Made by a program: the position numbers and the translations under genes. A stretch of DNA of 64,000 nt from GCA-2748575 sp965222725 (lineage in GTDB: Bacteria; Pseudomonadota; Gammaproteobacteria; Pseudomonadales; Ketobacteraceae), in NCBI GenBank assembly GCA_965222725.1, contig OZ244969.1:1426001-1490000 (forward strand), written 5' to 3'. Below, piece by piece: positions 34,093 through 42,568 of this stretch. Below the pieces are notes generated by a model. The model searched no databases. It was not told the origin of the DNA and worked only from the letters and a program-made list of their open reading frames with translations. Numbering within the stretch: the stretch's first letter is position 1; each line of letters opens with the position of its first letter.

Positions 34093-35283
34093 ATGGAAGC
34101 ATTAAAGAAAGGTCCAATGTTAAGTTTTCTTACCGAGGATAAAGGCGGCAAGCGCTTGCTGATCGCATTGGTAGCGCTCACAGTGATTGTGCCGCTGTTA
34201 AACGTGGCAGTGCCGGAGTCGTCGCCGTTTCATGTGTCCACTTACACCGTGGGCTTGCTGGGCAAATACCTTTGCTATGGTTTGCTGGCACTGGCGGTGG
34301 ATCTGATCTGGGGTTATTGCGGTATTCTCAGCCTGGGCCATGGTGCCTTCTTTGCACTGGGCGGTTATGCCATGGGCATGTACCTGATGCGGCAGATCGG
34401 CGATCGGGGTGTGTACGGCAACCCGGATTTGCCGGATTTCATGGTGTTCCTGAACTGGAGCGAACTGCCCTGGTACTGGTTTGGGTTTGATAACTTTGGC
34501 TTTGCCATGCTGATGGTGCTGGTGGCGCCGGGGTTGCTGGCCTTTCTGTTTGGCTGGCTGGCGTTTCGCTCGCGGGTTACCGGTGTGTATCTGTCCATTA
34601 TCACCCAGGCGTTAACCTATGCATTGATGCTGGCTTTTTTCCAGAACGATATGGGCTTTGGCGGCAATAACGGACTCACGGATTTTAAAGATATTCTCGG
34701 CTTCAGCCTGCAGGAAGACAGCACCAAAGTGGGGTTATTTATCTGCTCTGGTGTAGCACTTATCCTGAGTTATCTGTTATGCCGGTATATTGTGGCGTCC
34801 AAACTGGGGCGCGTACTGGTGGCCATTCGCGATTCCGAAAGCCGGACCCGGTTTATGGGTTACCGGGTAGAGCACTACAAGCTGTTTGTGTTCACCCTCA
34901 GTGCCTTGCTGGCGGGTATTGCCGGTGCCCTGTATGTGCCCCAGGTTGGCATTATCAATCCCGGCGAGTTTGCGCCAATCTATTCCATTGAAATTATTAT
35001 CTGGGTGGCGGTGGGTGGCCGCGGTTTTCTGTATGGCGCCATTATCGGTGCCATTATGGTGAACTACGCCAAAACTTATTTTACGGCAGCTTTCCCTGAA
35101 ATATGGCTGTTTATGCTGGGCGGGCTGTTTGTGCTTACGACTCTGTTCCTGCCCAAAGGTGTGGTTGGTTTGGTGGGGGACCTGCGGGAAAAGCTGCAGG
35201 CGTCCCGGCAAAAAAAGCAGGCAAAGAAGTCTGACGATGACGACATCAAAGGCGTGATTCCGGATGCAGGAGGTGAAGCATGA
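34093..35283 (+). CDS. urtC: Urea ABC transporter permease UrtC
   Basis: A protein of 396 residues with about ten hydrophobic helices. It is a LivM-type permease, seen in CGILSLGHGAFFALGGYAMG and RVTGVYLSIITQALTYALML. The C-terminal tail is highly charged (SDDDDIKG). ATG 34093 is preferred over the TTG three bases earlier. It ends four bases into the urtD start, so the genes are translationally coupled. Confidence 0.95.
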   Translation: MEALKKGPMLSFLTEDKGGKRLLIALVALTVIVPLLNVAVPESSPFHVSTYTVGLLGKYLCYGLLALAVDLIWGYCGILSLGHGAFFALGGYAMGMYLMRQIGDRGVYGNPDLPDFMVFLNWSELPWYWFGFDNFGFAMLMVLVAPGLLAFLFGWLAFRSRVTGVYLSIITQALTYALMLAFFQNDMGFGGNNGLTDFKDILGFSLQEDSTKVGLFICSGVALILSYLLCRYIVASKLGRVLVAIRDSESRTRFMGYRVEHYKLFVFTLSALLAGIAGALYVPQVGIINPGEFAPIYSIEIIIWVAVGGRGFLYGAIIGAIMVNYAKTYFTAAFPEIWLFMLGGLFVLTTLFLPKGVVGLVGDLREKLQASRQKKQAKKSDDDDIKGVIPDAGGEA

Positions 35284-36047
35284 TTACCACGCATCATATT
35301 GAACCGAGCGAAAAGGATATTCTGTATGTGTCCGGCGTCAGTGTCAGTTTTGATGGATTTAAAGCGCTGAACAGTTTGTCGCTGTTTGTGAAAGAAGGCG
35401 AGCTGCGCGCCATCATCGGCCCTAATGGCGCCGGGAAAACCACCATGATGGATGTGATCACCGGTAAGGTAAGGCCTGACTCGGGCAAATGTCTGTTCAA
35501 ACAAAAAATAGATCTTACCCAGCATGACGAAGCGGACATTGCCAACCTGGGTATTGGCCGCAAGTTTCAGAAACCCACGGTAATCGAAAGCCTGACGGTG
35601 TTTGAAAACCTGGAGCTGGCACTGGTAGGCCCAAGAAGTGTGATCAGTGCCTTGTTCCATCGCCTTAACAGCGAACAGCGCGACAAGATTCAGTCCACCC
35701 TGGAAACCATTTCCCTGACCGCCAAACGGGATGATCTGGCCGGCTCTTTGTCCCACGGGCAAAAGCAATGGTTGGAAATCGGTATGCTGCTGATTCAGGA
35801 ACCGGACCTGCTGCTGGTAGACGAACCTGCTGCCGGTATGACGGATCATGAAACCGAAGTCACGGCTGAATTATTGAAAAGTATTGCCGGCAAACGCTCG
35901 GTGGTTGTGGTGGAACACGATATGGATTTTATCAAGGCGCTGGAAAGCCCGGTCACCGTGTTACACGAAGGCAGAGTGCTGGCGGAAGGCTCGCTGGAAG
36001 CGGTGCAGAAAAATGAAAAAGTCATTGAAGTGTATCTGGGGCGCTGA
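35280..36047 (+). CDS. urtD: Urea ABC transporter ATP-binding protein UrtD
   Basis: A protein of 255 residues. Walker A is GPNGAGKTT, the LivG-type region is GIGRKFQKPTVIESLTVFEN, the signature is LSHGQKQWLEIG, Walker B is LLLVDEPAAGM, and the switch region is VVVEHDMDF. It is one of two ATPases of the urea importer and acts on the cytoplasmic face. Confidence 0.96.
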   Translation: MITTHHIEPSEKDILYVSGVSVSFDGFKALNSLSLFVKEGELRAIIGPNGAGKTTMMDVITGKVRPDSGKCLFKQKIDLTQHDEADIANLGIGRKFQKPTVIESLTVFENLELALVGPRSVISALFHRLNSEQRDKIQSTLETISLTAKRDDLAGSLSHGQKQWLEIGMLLIQEPDLLLVDEPAAGMTDHETEVTAELLKSIAGKRSVVVVEHDMDFIKALESPVTVLHEGRVLAEGSLEAVQKNEKVIEVYLGR

Positions 36048-36049
36048 TT

Positions 36050-36745
36050 ATGTTGCATGTGAATCGGATTGATCTGTTTTACGGGGCCAGCCAGGCCCTG
36101 AAGAAAGTCAGCGTGGAAGCCGAACCCGGTAAAGTCACCTGTGTCATGGGCCGCAATGGTGTGGGTAAAACTTCGCTGATGCGGGCTATTGCCGGCCATC
36201 AGGGTATCTCAGCCGGGCAGGTGGAGTGGCAGGATCAGGATATTGCCAAGCTCGCTTCCCACGAACGGGCCAAGCGGGGCATTGCCTATGTGCCCCAGGG
36301 TCGGGATATTTTTTCCCAGTTAACGGTGCTGGAAAACCTCAAAGTGGGTTTCGGATTACTGCCCAAGTCGGAGCGCACCATCAGCGAGGAAATCTATGAA
36401 CTCTTTCCCGTGCTGAAAACCATGTTAAAGCGTCGTGGTGGCGACTTGTCCGGTGGCCAGCAGCAACAGCTGGCCATTGCCCGGGCTCTGGTGACCAAAC
36501 CCAAACTGCTGATTCTGGATGAACCCACCGAAGGTATTCAGCCTTCTATCATCAAAGATATTCAGCGGGTTATCAGCCTGCTGCGGGATCGCGGCGATAT
36601 GGCCATTGTGCTGGTGGAGCAGTATTTTGATTTTGCCCAGGCGTTGGCGGATCTTTACGTGGTGATGGATCGTGGCGAGGTGGTGCTGGCAGGGACCGGC
36701 GATGAAATGAAAGAGGATGAAGTGCGTCGCTATATTGCTGTCTGA
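36050..36745 (+). CDS. urtE: Urea ABC transporter ATP-binding protein UrtE
   Basis: A protein of 231 residues, the LivF-type partner of UrtD. Walker A is GRNGVGKTS, GIAYVPQGRDIFSQLTVLEN is typical, the signature is LSGGQQQQLAIARAL, and Walker B is LLILDEPTEGIQPS. It is the last gene of the urt operon, followed by a hairpin at 36807-36834. Confidence 0.96.
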   Translation: MLHVNRIDLFYGASQALKKVSVEAEPGKVTCVMGRNGVGKTSLMRAIAGHQGISAGQVEWQDQDIAKLASHERAKRGIAYVPQGRDIFSQLTVLENLKVGFGLLPKSERTISEEIYELFPVLKTMLKRRGGDLSGGQQQQLAIARALVTKPKLLILDEPTEGIQPSIIKDIQRVISLLRDRGDMAIVLVEQYFDFAQALADLYVVMDRGEVVLAGTGDEMKEDEVRRYIAV

Positions 36746-36806
36746 TGATCAGCATGACTTTTTCTGAAAACGGTTTTTAACTCTTCCTACTTACTATCAA
36801 CACAGT

Positions 36807-36834
36807 AAAGCCTGAAGGTGAGTCTTCAGGCTTT
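36807..36834 (+). terminator. Terminator-like hairpin after urtE
   Basis: AAAGCCTGAAG and CTTCAGGCTTT form a perfect 11-base-pair stem around a six-base loop, followed by a moderately T-rich tail (GTGTTCTTCT). Confidence 0.7.
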
Positions 36835-36918
36835 GTGTTCTTCTCCGTTGAACCTTATCCTAGGCGCTTACTGATATTTGACCTTCATTCTGTGACGAAC
36901 GAACCAACAGGAATAGCC

Positions 36919-38073
36919 ATGTCGTTAAATTGTTTTCGTGTTCTTGGTATTGCCCTGAGCCTGATGGCGGGCAGTATGGCCTGGGCGGCGGATTTTCGCG
37001 TTGAAGCCGGTGAAACCGTCACCATCACTGAATCCCAAAGCCGCCTGCAGGTGGACAGTCTGATACTGGAAGATGGTGCTATTGTTCGCTTTGCCGATGG
37101 CGTCAGCCGCTGGCAGGTCAGCGCCGGCCGTGCAGAAATTGGCGATAAGGTTCAGATTATCGGAACGGGCACCCCGGGCAGTAAAGGGCCGGCGGGCGAG
37201 GCTGCTTCCGGCCAGGCCCCGGAATGCGATGACGGCAAACCGGGTCGTGCCGGTGGCACGGGCACCAAGGGTACTGCCGGTGTGGTGATTGCCATGAATC
37301 TGAAAATCGCCCGCTGGGGATCCCTGACCATCGACACCCGGGGTGGTGACGGCGGTCAGGGCGGCGTCGGCGGCGCCGGGCAGCAAGCCGGGGAAGTGGA
37401 CAAATGCAGCCAGACCAGCGGCGGCACCGGCGGTGAAGGCGGCGACGGTGGCGATGGCGGCAATGGTGGCAATGTGCGTATTCGTTACAGCTACCTGCCG
37501 GAAAGCGGATTGAATGAACCCCTGGAAAAACGGCTGACCGTAAAAAGCCGCGGTGGCGAAGGCGGTACTGCCGGCCCCGGTGGCAAGGGCGGCGAAGGTA
37601 CCGATGGCCATTACGTGAATATGCGAACCCTCAGCGGTAATAAAAAATGGGTGGCCGGAGGTCGTGAAGGCGACACGGGTGCTGAAGGTAAACCTGGCAG
37701 AACCGGCGTTGAAGGCCAGCTGCTGATTGAAGAGGACCTTGCCGGATTGTTGAGTCAGAAAATGCAACAACAGAGTGCACAGGTGGATCAGATCCGCCGT
37801 CAGCTGCAACAGGAAGTGGCCAGGGAAACGGCACGCATAGCGGCAGATGCCGCCCAAAAGCAGGAGCAGCTGCAGGCGCAAAACGCAGCCTTGTTACGCC
37901 AGCTGAAACAATCGCAAAATACAGCTGAAAACAGTCAGACGGAAGCGGGTGACCTGACATCGGAATTATCCGCACTGAAAAGCTCTCAGGCAAAGCAGGC
38001 TGCCAGAATAGATGCGCTGGAAAAACAGATCGCCGAGCTGAAAAGCCTGTTGCAGCAGGCTTTACCTGAATAA
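36919..38073 (+). CDS. Exported collagen-like glycine-rich protein with coiled-coil tail
   Basis: A protein of 384 residues from ATG 36919, where the signal peptide ending MAWA-AD fits. A short beta-type domain (about 24-85) precedes three glycine-rich blocks. The first has collagen-like Gly-X-Y runs (GTGTPGSKGPAGEA), the second GGDGGQGGVGGAGQ and GGEGGDGGDGGNGG, and the third GGEGGTAGPGGKGGEG. The C-terminal 110 residues form a Gln/Ala-rich coiled coil with heptad character. Two cysteines flank the glycine-rich parts. No family is named with confidence. It could be a trimeric surface or periplasmic fibre. It follows the urt operon but has its own terminator. Confidence 0.75.
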   Translation: MSLNCFRVLGIALSLMAGSMAWAADFRVEAGETVTITESQSRLQVDSLILEDGAIVRFADGVSRWQVSAGRAEIGDKVQIIGTGTPGSKGPAGEAASGQAPECDDGKPGRAGGTGTKGTAGVVIAMNLKIARWGSLTIDTRGGDGGQGGVGGAGQQAGEVDKCSQTSGGTGGEGGDGGDGGNGGNVRIRYSYLPESGLNEPLEKRLTVKSRGGEGGTAGPGGKGGEGTDGHYVNMRTLSGNKKWVAGGREGDTGAEGKPGRTGVEGQLLIEEDLAGLLSQKMQQQSAQVDQIRRQLQQEVARETARIAADAAQKQEQLQAQNAALLRQLKQSQNTAENSQTEAGDLTSELSALKSSQAKQAARIDALEKQIAELKSLLQQALPE

Positions 38074-38177
38074 CCGGTGGCAAGGTTCAGGTTTTTTGCC
38101 CGTCGGGGAAAAACCAATCTGAACCATTTTGTTCGCTGAAGGACGCCGCAAAACAGTGTTGTGGCGGGAGTGGAATC

Positions 38178-38211
38178 AAAAGGCCGTTGCCGCAATGCAG
38201 CGGCCTTTTTT
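38178..38211 (+). terminator. Intrinsic terminator after the collagen-like gene
   Basis: AAAAGGCCG-T-TGC pairs with GCA-G-CGGCCTTTT with one mismatch around a six-base loop, and is followed by T. Confidence 0.8.
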
Positions 38212-38311
38212 ATGGTCTTCTGACTTTGATAAGGCTATGAATTTTTAGTTGCCGAAACGGGAAGAGCCACCAAATGCATCATGGCCGGGATTGCTGGCCC
38301 TCGTTTGGTGC

Positions 38312-38343
38312 GTCACATTTTGGTGCATGCACCAAAGTGTGAC
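38312..38343. promoter_or_regulatory. 32-bp palindrome of two back-to-back NtrC-like half sites, upstream of torF1
   Basis: The left half GTCACATTTTGGTGCA and right half TGCACCAAAGTGTGAC are complementary except for one base. It contains GTCAC-ATTTT-GGTGC and GCACC-AAAGT-GTGAC, each with one perfect NtrC half-site in the right spacing. Another TTTGGTGC lies just upstream (about 38304-38311). It lies about 107-138 bases before the sigma-54 promoter. Confidence 0.55.
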
Positions 38344-38449
38344 TATCCCATGACAATCAACAGCTTATAAATGCGAAGCCTTCTCAGAAAATAGCGTAAA
38401 TTGGCTAAAAAATAGCCGTTTGGCGACCTCTGTGACAGTTTTAAGACAT

Positions 38450-38465
38450 TGGCACAGAAGGTGCA
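38450..38465 (+). promoter_or_regulatory. Candidate sigma-54 promoter for the first torF-like gene
   Basis: TGGCACAGAAGGTGCA has GG (38451-38452) and GC (38463-38464) exactly ten bases apart, with a perfect TGGCAC -24 box. Transcription would start near 38476, giving a leader of about 58 bases. Confidence 0.72.
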
Positions 38466-38533
38466 AAACCCCCACTGAACTTTCTCGAAGGCGTTTTTGC
38501 CTTCTCATTAACAAACCTGATTGGGGGTTAAAT

Positions 38534-39238
38534 ATGCTTAACAAAACTTCTAAAGCCGTTCGATTGGCGACTCTTGGTGCTCTGGCTGCCGGTGCTATGT
38601 CTGTTGCTCCTGCTGTAAATGCAGAAACGGAAGTGTCTGGATCTGTTGCTATTTCCAACATGTATTTGTGGCGTGGTAATGATCTTGGAAATGGCGATGC
38701 CGCTGTTTCCGGTGACATAGTGGTAAGTTCTGCCGGCTTCTATGGCGGCCTGTGGGGGTCATCTGGTGACTCTGAGTCCGGCACTGAGTACGATATCTTC
38801 GCTGGTTTTGGTGGCGAGGCTGGAGATTTTTCTTACGATATCAGCGTATGGACTTATGTTTATCCAAGTGGTCAAGCTCAAAACGACACCATCGGCGATC
38901 TGTCAGAAATCATTCTGACCGTCGGCTTTGGCCCAGTGTCATTTTCTTACTATGACAATATTGCTGGTGCTCAAGGGTACGAGTATTACACCTTAGGCGC
39001 TTCTGCTGGTGCATTCTCTGCCACTTTGGGTTACCACGACCCAGAAGAAGATGGTGGTGATAGCCAAGATGCTACTCACCTGGATTTGGGATATGCCTAC
39101 AATGACAACCTGTCATTCACTCTTAGCCAGGTGGTTGATACTCCTGATGAATCCAATTGTGCGCCAGGCTTCAGTGTGTACAGTGGATGTGACGACGACC
39201 TGAAATTCGTAGTGTCCTACTCACTGCCTATTCAATAA
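38534..39238 (+). CDS. TorF family putative porin, copy 1
   Basis: A protein of 234 residues from ATG 38534, behind GGGGG. The signal peptide ends near VNA-ET. The mature start VSGSVAISNMYLWRGNDLGN and VVSSAGFYGGLWGSSGDSES are the typical TorF (TIGR02001-type) pattern. The rest alternates aromatic and glycine residues as in a small beta barrel, ending in a short strand (LKFVVSYSLPIQ). Function in the family is unproven; it is annotated as an outer-membrane channel. Candidate sigma-54 and NtrC sites upstream and the adjacent urea genes suggest nitrogen-controlled uptake of a small solute. Confidence 0.85.
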   Translation: MLNKTSKAVRLATLGALAAGAMSVAPAVNAETEVSGSVAISNMYLWRGNDLGNGDAAVSGDIVVSSAGFYGGLWGSSGDSESGTEYDIFAGFGGEAGDFSYDISVWTYVYPSGQAQNDTIGDLSEIILTVGFGPVSFSYYDNIAGAQGYEYYTLGASAGAFSATLGYHDPEEDGGDSQDATHLDLGYAYNDNLSFTLSQVVDTPDESNCAPGFSVYSGCDDDLKFVVSYSLPIQ

Positions 39239-39272
39239 ACTTCTTTCAACTCCACTCTCCGGAGTTCTGAAC

Positions 39273-39303
39273 TGGGCGCGGTTTTTACCGCGCCCATTTT
39301 TTT
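39273..39303 (+). terminator. Intrinsic terminator after torF-like copy 1
   Basis: TGGGCGCGGT and ACCGCGCCCA form a perfect ten-base-pair stem around TTTT, followed by seven T. Confidence 0.93.
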
Positions 39304-39532
39304 GTCTTTCGCTCTCGATGAGCCTATAAGTTCTTTGCCTATCAGCATCTTCAACCTTTTTCTTAAAAAATCTGTAATTTTTTGATGCATCTCACCAAAA
39401 CAGTGCTACTTTTTTTAGGGAACTAACACATTTTTAGTAGCTGTTGGCAGGGAGTTGTCTCTTCATAGAACAAGAGCAAGGCCGCTGCTCGAACAAAAAC
39501 AATTGCTGATCGTCCTTCGGGGGTGAAGATCT

Positions 39533-40282
39533 ATGAAAGCTAATCGTACAAACTTTGTCCGTAGTTCTATGTTGGGAGTCGCTGCTGCCGGTTGTATGGT
39601 TGCCATGCCAGCGACTGCCCAGGATATCGATGTGTCTGCGTCGGTAGCGGTTTCCAACCTGTATCTGTTCCGTGGTGCTGACCTGGGTAATGGTAGCGGC
39701 ATGGTATCCGGTGATCTGGTGGCCAGCAGTGCCGGTTTCTATGGTGGCATCTGGGGTACCAGTGGCGACAGCTCGGCGGGATCAGAATATGACCTGTTCA
39801 TTGGCTATGGTGCCGAGTTTGATGGTGTGTCCGTGGACCTCAGCGTCATTAACTACATGTACCCCAACGACGATGTTAACGATACCTTTGGAGCTTACTC
39901 CGAGGTATTCCTGAGTGTGGGTTTTATGGGCTTCGGCTTTGACTATCAGGATAACGTGGCGGGTGCCAGTGGCTACGAATACTATGCCCTGAGCTATTCT
40001 CATGACAAATACACCGTACTGGTAGGCATGTCAGATACTGAAGAGCCGGATAGCGGAACGGGTTTCTCTCTTGATCCTGATTCCGACAGCTATGCCGGTG
40101 ATGTGGGCGTTGATTACACTCACCTGGATCTGAGCTATCAATACAACGACAACCTGTCATTCACTCTGAGCAAGGTCATTGCCCAGGACGAAGTGAAAGT
40201 CGGTGGCGTAACTTTTGACAAAAACCAGGAAGATGATTTGTTCTTCGTGGTTAACTACTCGCTGCCCATTGATGTGAAATAA
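39533..40282 (+). CDS. TorF family putative porin, copy 2
   Basis: A protein of 249 residues. The signal peptide ends near ATA-QD. VSASVAVSNLYLFRGADLGN and ASSAGFYGGIWGTSGDSSAG parallel copy 1. It differs by an extra Asp-rich insertion (SLDPDSDSYAGDVG) before the last strands. It ends DDLFFVVNYSLPIDVK, the expected barrel C-terminus. It arose by tandem duplication with copy 1 but has its own promoter region (39304-39532); I found no well-spaced sigma-54 motif there, so control may differ. Confidence 0.85.
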   Translation: MKANRTNFVRSSMLGVAAAGCMVAMPATAQDIDVSASVAVSNLYLFRGADLGNGSGMVSGDLVASSAGFYGGIWGTSGDSSAGSEYDLFIGYGAEFDGVSVDLSVINYMYPNDDVNDTFGAYSEVFLSVGFMGFGFDYQDNVAGASGYEYYALSYSHDKYTVLVGMSDTEEPDSGTGFSLDPDSDSYAGDVGVDYTHLDLSYQYNDNLSFTLSKVIAQDEVKVGGVTFDKNQEDDLFFVVNYSLPIDVK

Positions 40283-40330
40283 TCGCATCGGCTGCAAGGC
40301 AGCAGACATCAGATAAAATCTGAATCTCAT

Positions 40331-40364
40331 AAAAGGCCCGCTCGTAAACAGCGGGCCTTTTTTT
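40331..40364. terminator. Bidirectional terminator between torF copy 2 and rep
   Basis: AAAAGGCCCGCT and AGCGGGCCTTTT pair perfectly around CGTAAAC, with A-tract and T-tract on the two sides. It serves both converging genes. Confidence 0.92.
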
Positions 40365-40367
40365 ATG

Positions 40368-42377
40368 CTAATCCAGCAAACTTTTGATATTCGCCAGATG
40401 GGCTTTCCCCAGCGCCTGTTTTTCCTCCAGGGATTTCTGTGACCCCGGCTTGCCCTCCCAGACCAGATCATCCACCGGCAGCTCTTCCAGAAACCGGCTG
40501 GGCGTGGTTTCAATTTCCTCGCCATACTGCTTGCGCTTGCCCGCCAGTGTCATGGTCAGTTCCCGCTGGGCCCGGGTAATGCCCACATACATGAGGCGTC
40601 GCTCTTCCTCGATATTGTCTTCTTCAATACTGTTGCGGTGGGGCAGAATCTCTTCCTCCAGCCCCATCATGAACACGTAGGGAAACTCCAGTCCCTTGGA
40701 GGCGTGCAGTGTCATCAGCTGCACCTTGTCGGTTTCATCCTCTTCCTGCTGTTGTTCCAGTAAATCCATCAGCACCAGTTTACCGATCACACTTTCCACA
40801 TCGGCATTCACATCCTTGTTGAGCATGCTTTCAATGGAGTTGAACAGCTGGTACACGTTTTCCATGCGCTTTTCTGCCACCTTGGGGGAGCTGGACTGTT
40901 CCAGCAGCCAGGTTTCGTAATCAATATCCCGCAGCATCTGGCGCAATACCGCCATGGATTCGTTGTCCTGTTCCAGGCTTTCCTTGATTTCTTCAATCCA
41001 GCCGCTAAAGCGCTGCAGACAGGCATACTGTTTCAGTTTAAGAATGCTTTCCAGGCCCAGTTCGGAACAGGCAGAAAACAGACTGACGTTGCGTTCATTG
41101 GCATAGTTACCCAGCTTTTCCAGGGTGCTGGGGCCGATTTCCCTGCGCGGTGTATTCACAATCCGCAGAAAGGCATTGTCATCATCGGGATTAATCAGCA
41201 GGCGCAGGTACGCCATGATGTCTTTGATTTCGGTACGTGCAAAAAACGACTGGCCGCCACTGACTTTATAGGGAATCTGATACGCCTGCAGTTTCACTTC
41301 CATCAACCGCGCCTGGTGGTTGCCACGATACAGTACGGCAAACTCCTTGAAGTGCCGGCCCTTGTGAATCTTCTGGTTGATAATATCCTGCGCTATCCGT
41401 TCCGATTCCAGATCTTCATTGCGGCAGCGGATAATACGAATCTCCGGCCCAAAGCCGTGTTCACTCCAGAGTTGTTTTTCAAACACGTGGGGGTTGTTGG
41501 CAATCACCTGGTTGGCGGCTTTCAGAATGCGGCCGGTGGAACGATAATTCTGCTCCAGCTTGATCACCCGCAGTTTCGGGTAATCCTGGGCCAGCAGGGC
41601 CAGGTTTTCCGGCTTTGCGCCGCGCCAGGCATAAATGGACTGGTCGTCGTCGCCCACCACCGTAAAGGCGGCCCGCTTGCCTACCAGCAATTTCACCAGC
41701 AGGTATTGCGAGGTGTTGGTGTCCTGATACTCGTCCACCAGCATATAGCGAATCCGGTGCTGCCACTTTTCCCGGGTTTCTTCGTCGTCCCGCAGCAGCA
41801 TGGTGGGCAGCAGTATCAGATCATCAAAGTCCACCGCGTTGTAGGCCCGCAAACAACGGTTGTATTGCTCATACACATAAGCCGCCCGGGTTTCCACATC
41901 GTTTTCCGCCCGTGACAGGGCAATGGAGGGGGATATCAGATCATTCTTCCAGTTGGAAATCATGTGCTGGATCATGCCGATGTCTTCACCGGCCAGGGCA
42001 CGTTCTTTGTGGGTCAGTTCGGTGAGCAGGGTTTTGCTGTCCTGATCATCAAAAATGGAAAACCCGGATTTGAGTCCCAGCTTTTTATGCTCCTTGCGGA
42101 TCATGTTCAGGCCGAGGTTATGAAAGGTGGACACCGTCAGGCCTTTTGCCTCTTTGCCTTTGACCAGTTGAGTAACCCGCTCTTTCATTTCCCGGGAGGC
42201 TTTGTTGGTAAAAGTCACCGCCACAATCTTGCTGGCGGGAATCTCGACCTTCTGAATCAGGTAGGCAATTTTGCGGGTGATCACACTGGTTTTACCGGAG
42301 CCGGCACCGGCCAGCACCAGCAACGGGCCATCAATATAATGAACGGCCTCAGCTTGTCGGGGATTCAGTTTGGTCAC
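40368..42377 (-). CDS. rep: ATP-dependent DNA helicase Rep
   Basis: A protein of 669 residues, the length of Rep. It is a superfamily 1A 3'-5' helicase. LNPRQAEAVHYIDGPLLVLA, Walker A GAGSGKTSVITRKIAYLI, motif Ia TFTNKASREMKERV, motif II VDEYQDTN, motif III GDDDQSIYAWRGA, motif IV LEQNYRSTGRIL, motif V TLHASKGLEF and motif VI VGITRAQREL are all in place. It removes proteins ahead of replication forks. It is a single gene, convergent with torF copy 2. Confidence 0.97.
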   Translation of the reverse strand: MTKLNPRQAEAVHYIDGPLLVLAGAGSGKTSVITRKIAYLIQKVEIPASKIVAVTFTNKASREMKERVTQLVKGKEAKGLTVSTFHNLGLNMIRKEHKKLGLKSGFSIFDDQDSKTLLTELTHKERALAGEDIGMIQHMISNWKNDLISPSIALSRAENDVETRAAYVYEQYNRCLRAYNAVDFDDLILLPTMLLRDDEETREKWQHRIRYMLVDEYQDTNTSQYLLVKLLVGKRAAFTVVGDDDQSIYAWRGAKPENLALLAQDYPKLRVIKLEQNYRSTGRILKAANQVIANNPHVFEKQLWSEHGFGPEIRIIRCRNEDLESERIAQDIINQKIHKGRHFKEFAVLYRGNHQARLMEVKLQAYQIPYKVSGGQSFFARTEIKDIMAYLRLLINPDDDNAFLRIVNTPRREIGPSTLEKLGNYANERNVSLFSACSELGLESILKLKQYACLQRFSGWIEEIKESLEQDNESMAVLRQMLRDIDYETWLLEQSSSPKVAEKRMENVYQLFNSIESMLNKDVNADVESVIGKLVLMDLLEQQQEEDETDKVQLMTLHASKGLEFPYVFMMGLEEEILPHRNSIEEDNIEEERRLMYVGITRAQRELTMTLAGKRKQYGEEIETTPSRFLEELPVDDLVWEGKPGSQKSLEEKQALGKAHLANIKSLLD

Positions 42378-42468
42378 GGATACTGCTGCCTCTTACAACG
42401 GGGCGCCTATTGTACCTGTTCCCGTTTTCAATGTTAGCCTCAGTTACAAATGTGTTTTTTTGCGTCAC

Positions 42469-42488
42469 TTGACTAAATGGTCAGTTAA
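42469..42488. promoter_or_regulatory. Candidate TetR-type operator/promoter before the SDR-ACAD operon
   Basis: TTGACTAAATGGTCAGTTAA is an imperfect 20-base palindrome (TTRACT...AGTYAA) with TTGACT usable as a -35 box. Operators of this look often precede acyl-CoA catabolic operons controlled by TetR repressors. No regulator gene is adjacent. Confidence 0.4.
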
Positions 42489-42568
42489 TTTAAGCTGTTT
42501 TGCCATTCAAAAGCCGCTTAAAAAGCACACATAATGCGGCAGGATTCAGATTTTCAGGGGGGAATACA

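Noticed and set aside
39410..39532. Sigma-54 promoter for the second torF-like gene (TTGGCAGGGAGTTGTC)
   Set aside because: The GG and the -12-like element are one base too close and the -12 box lacks GC.
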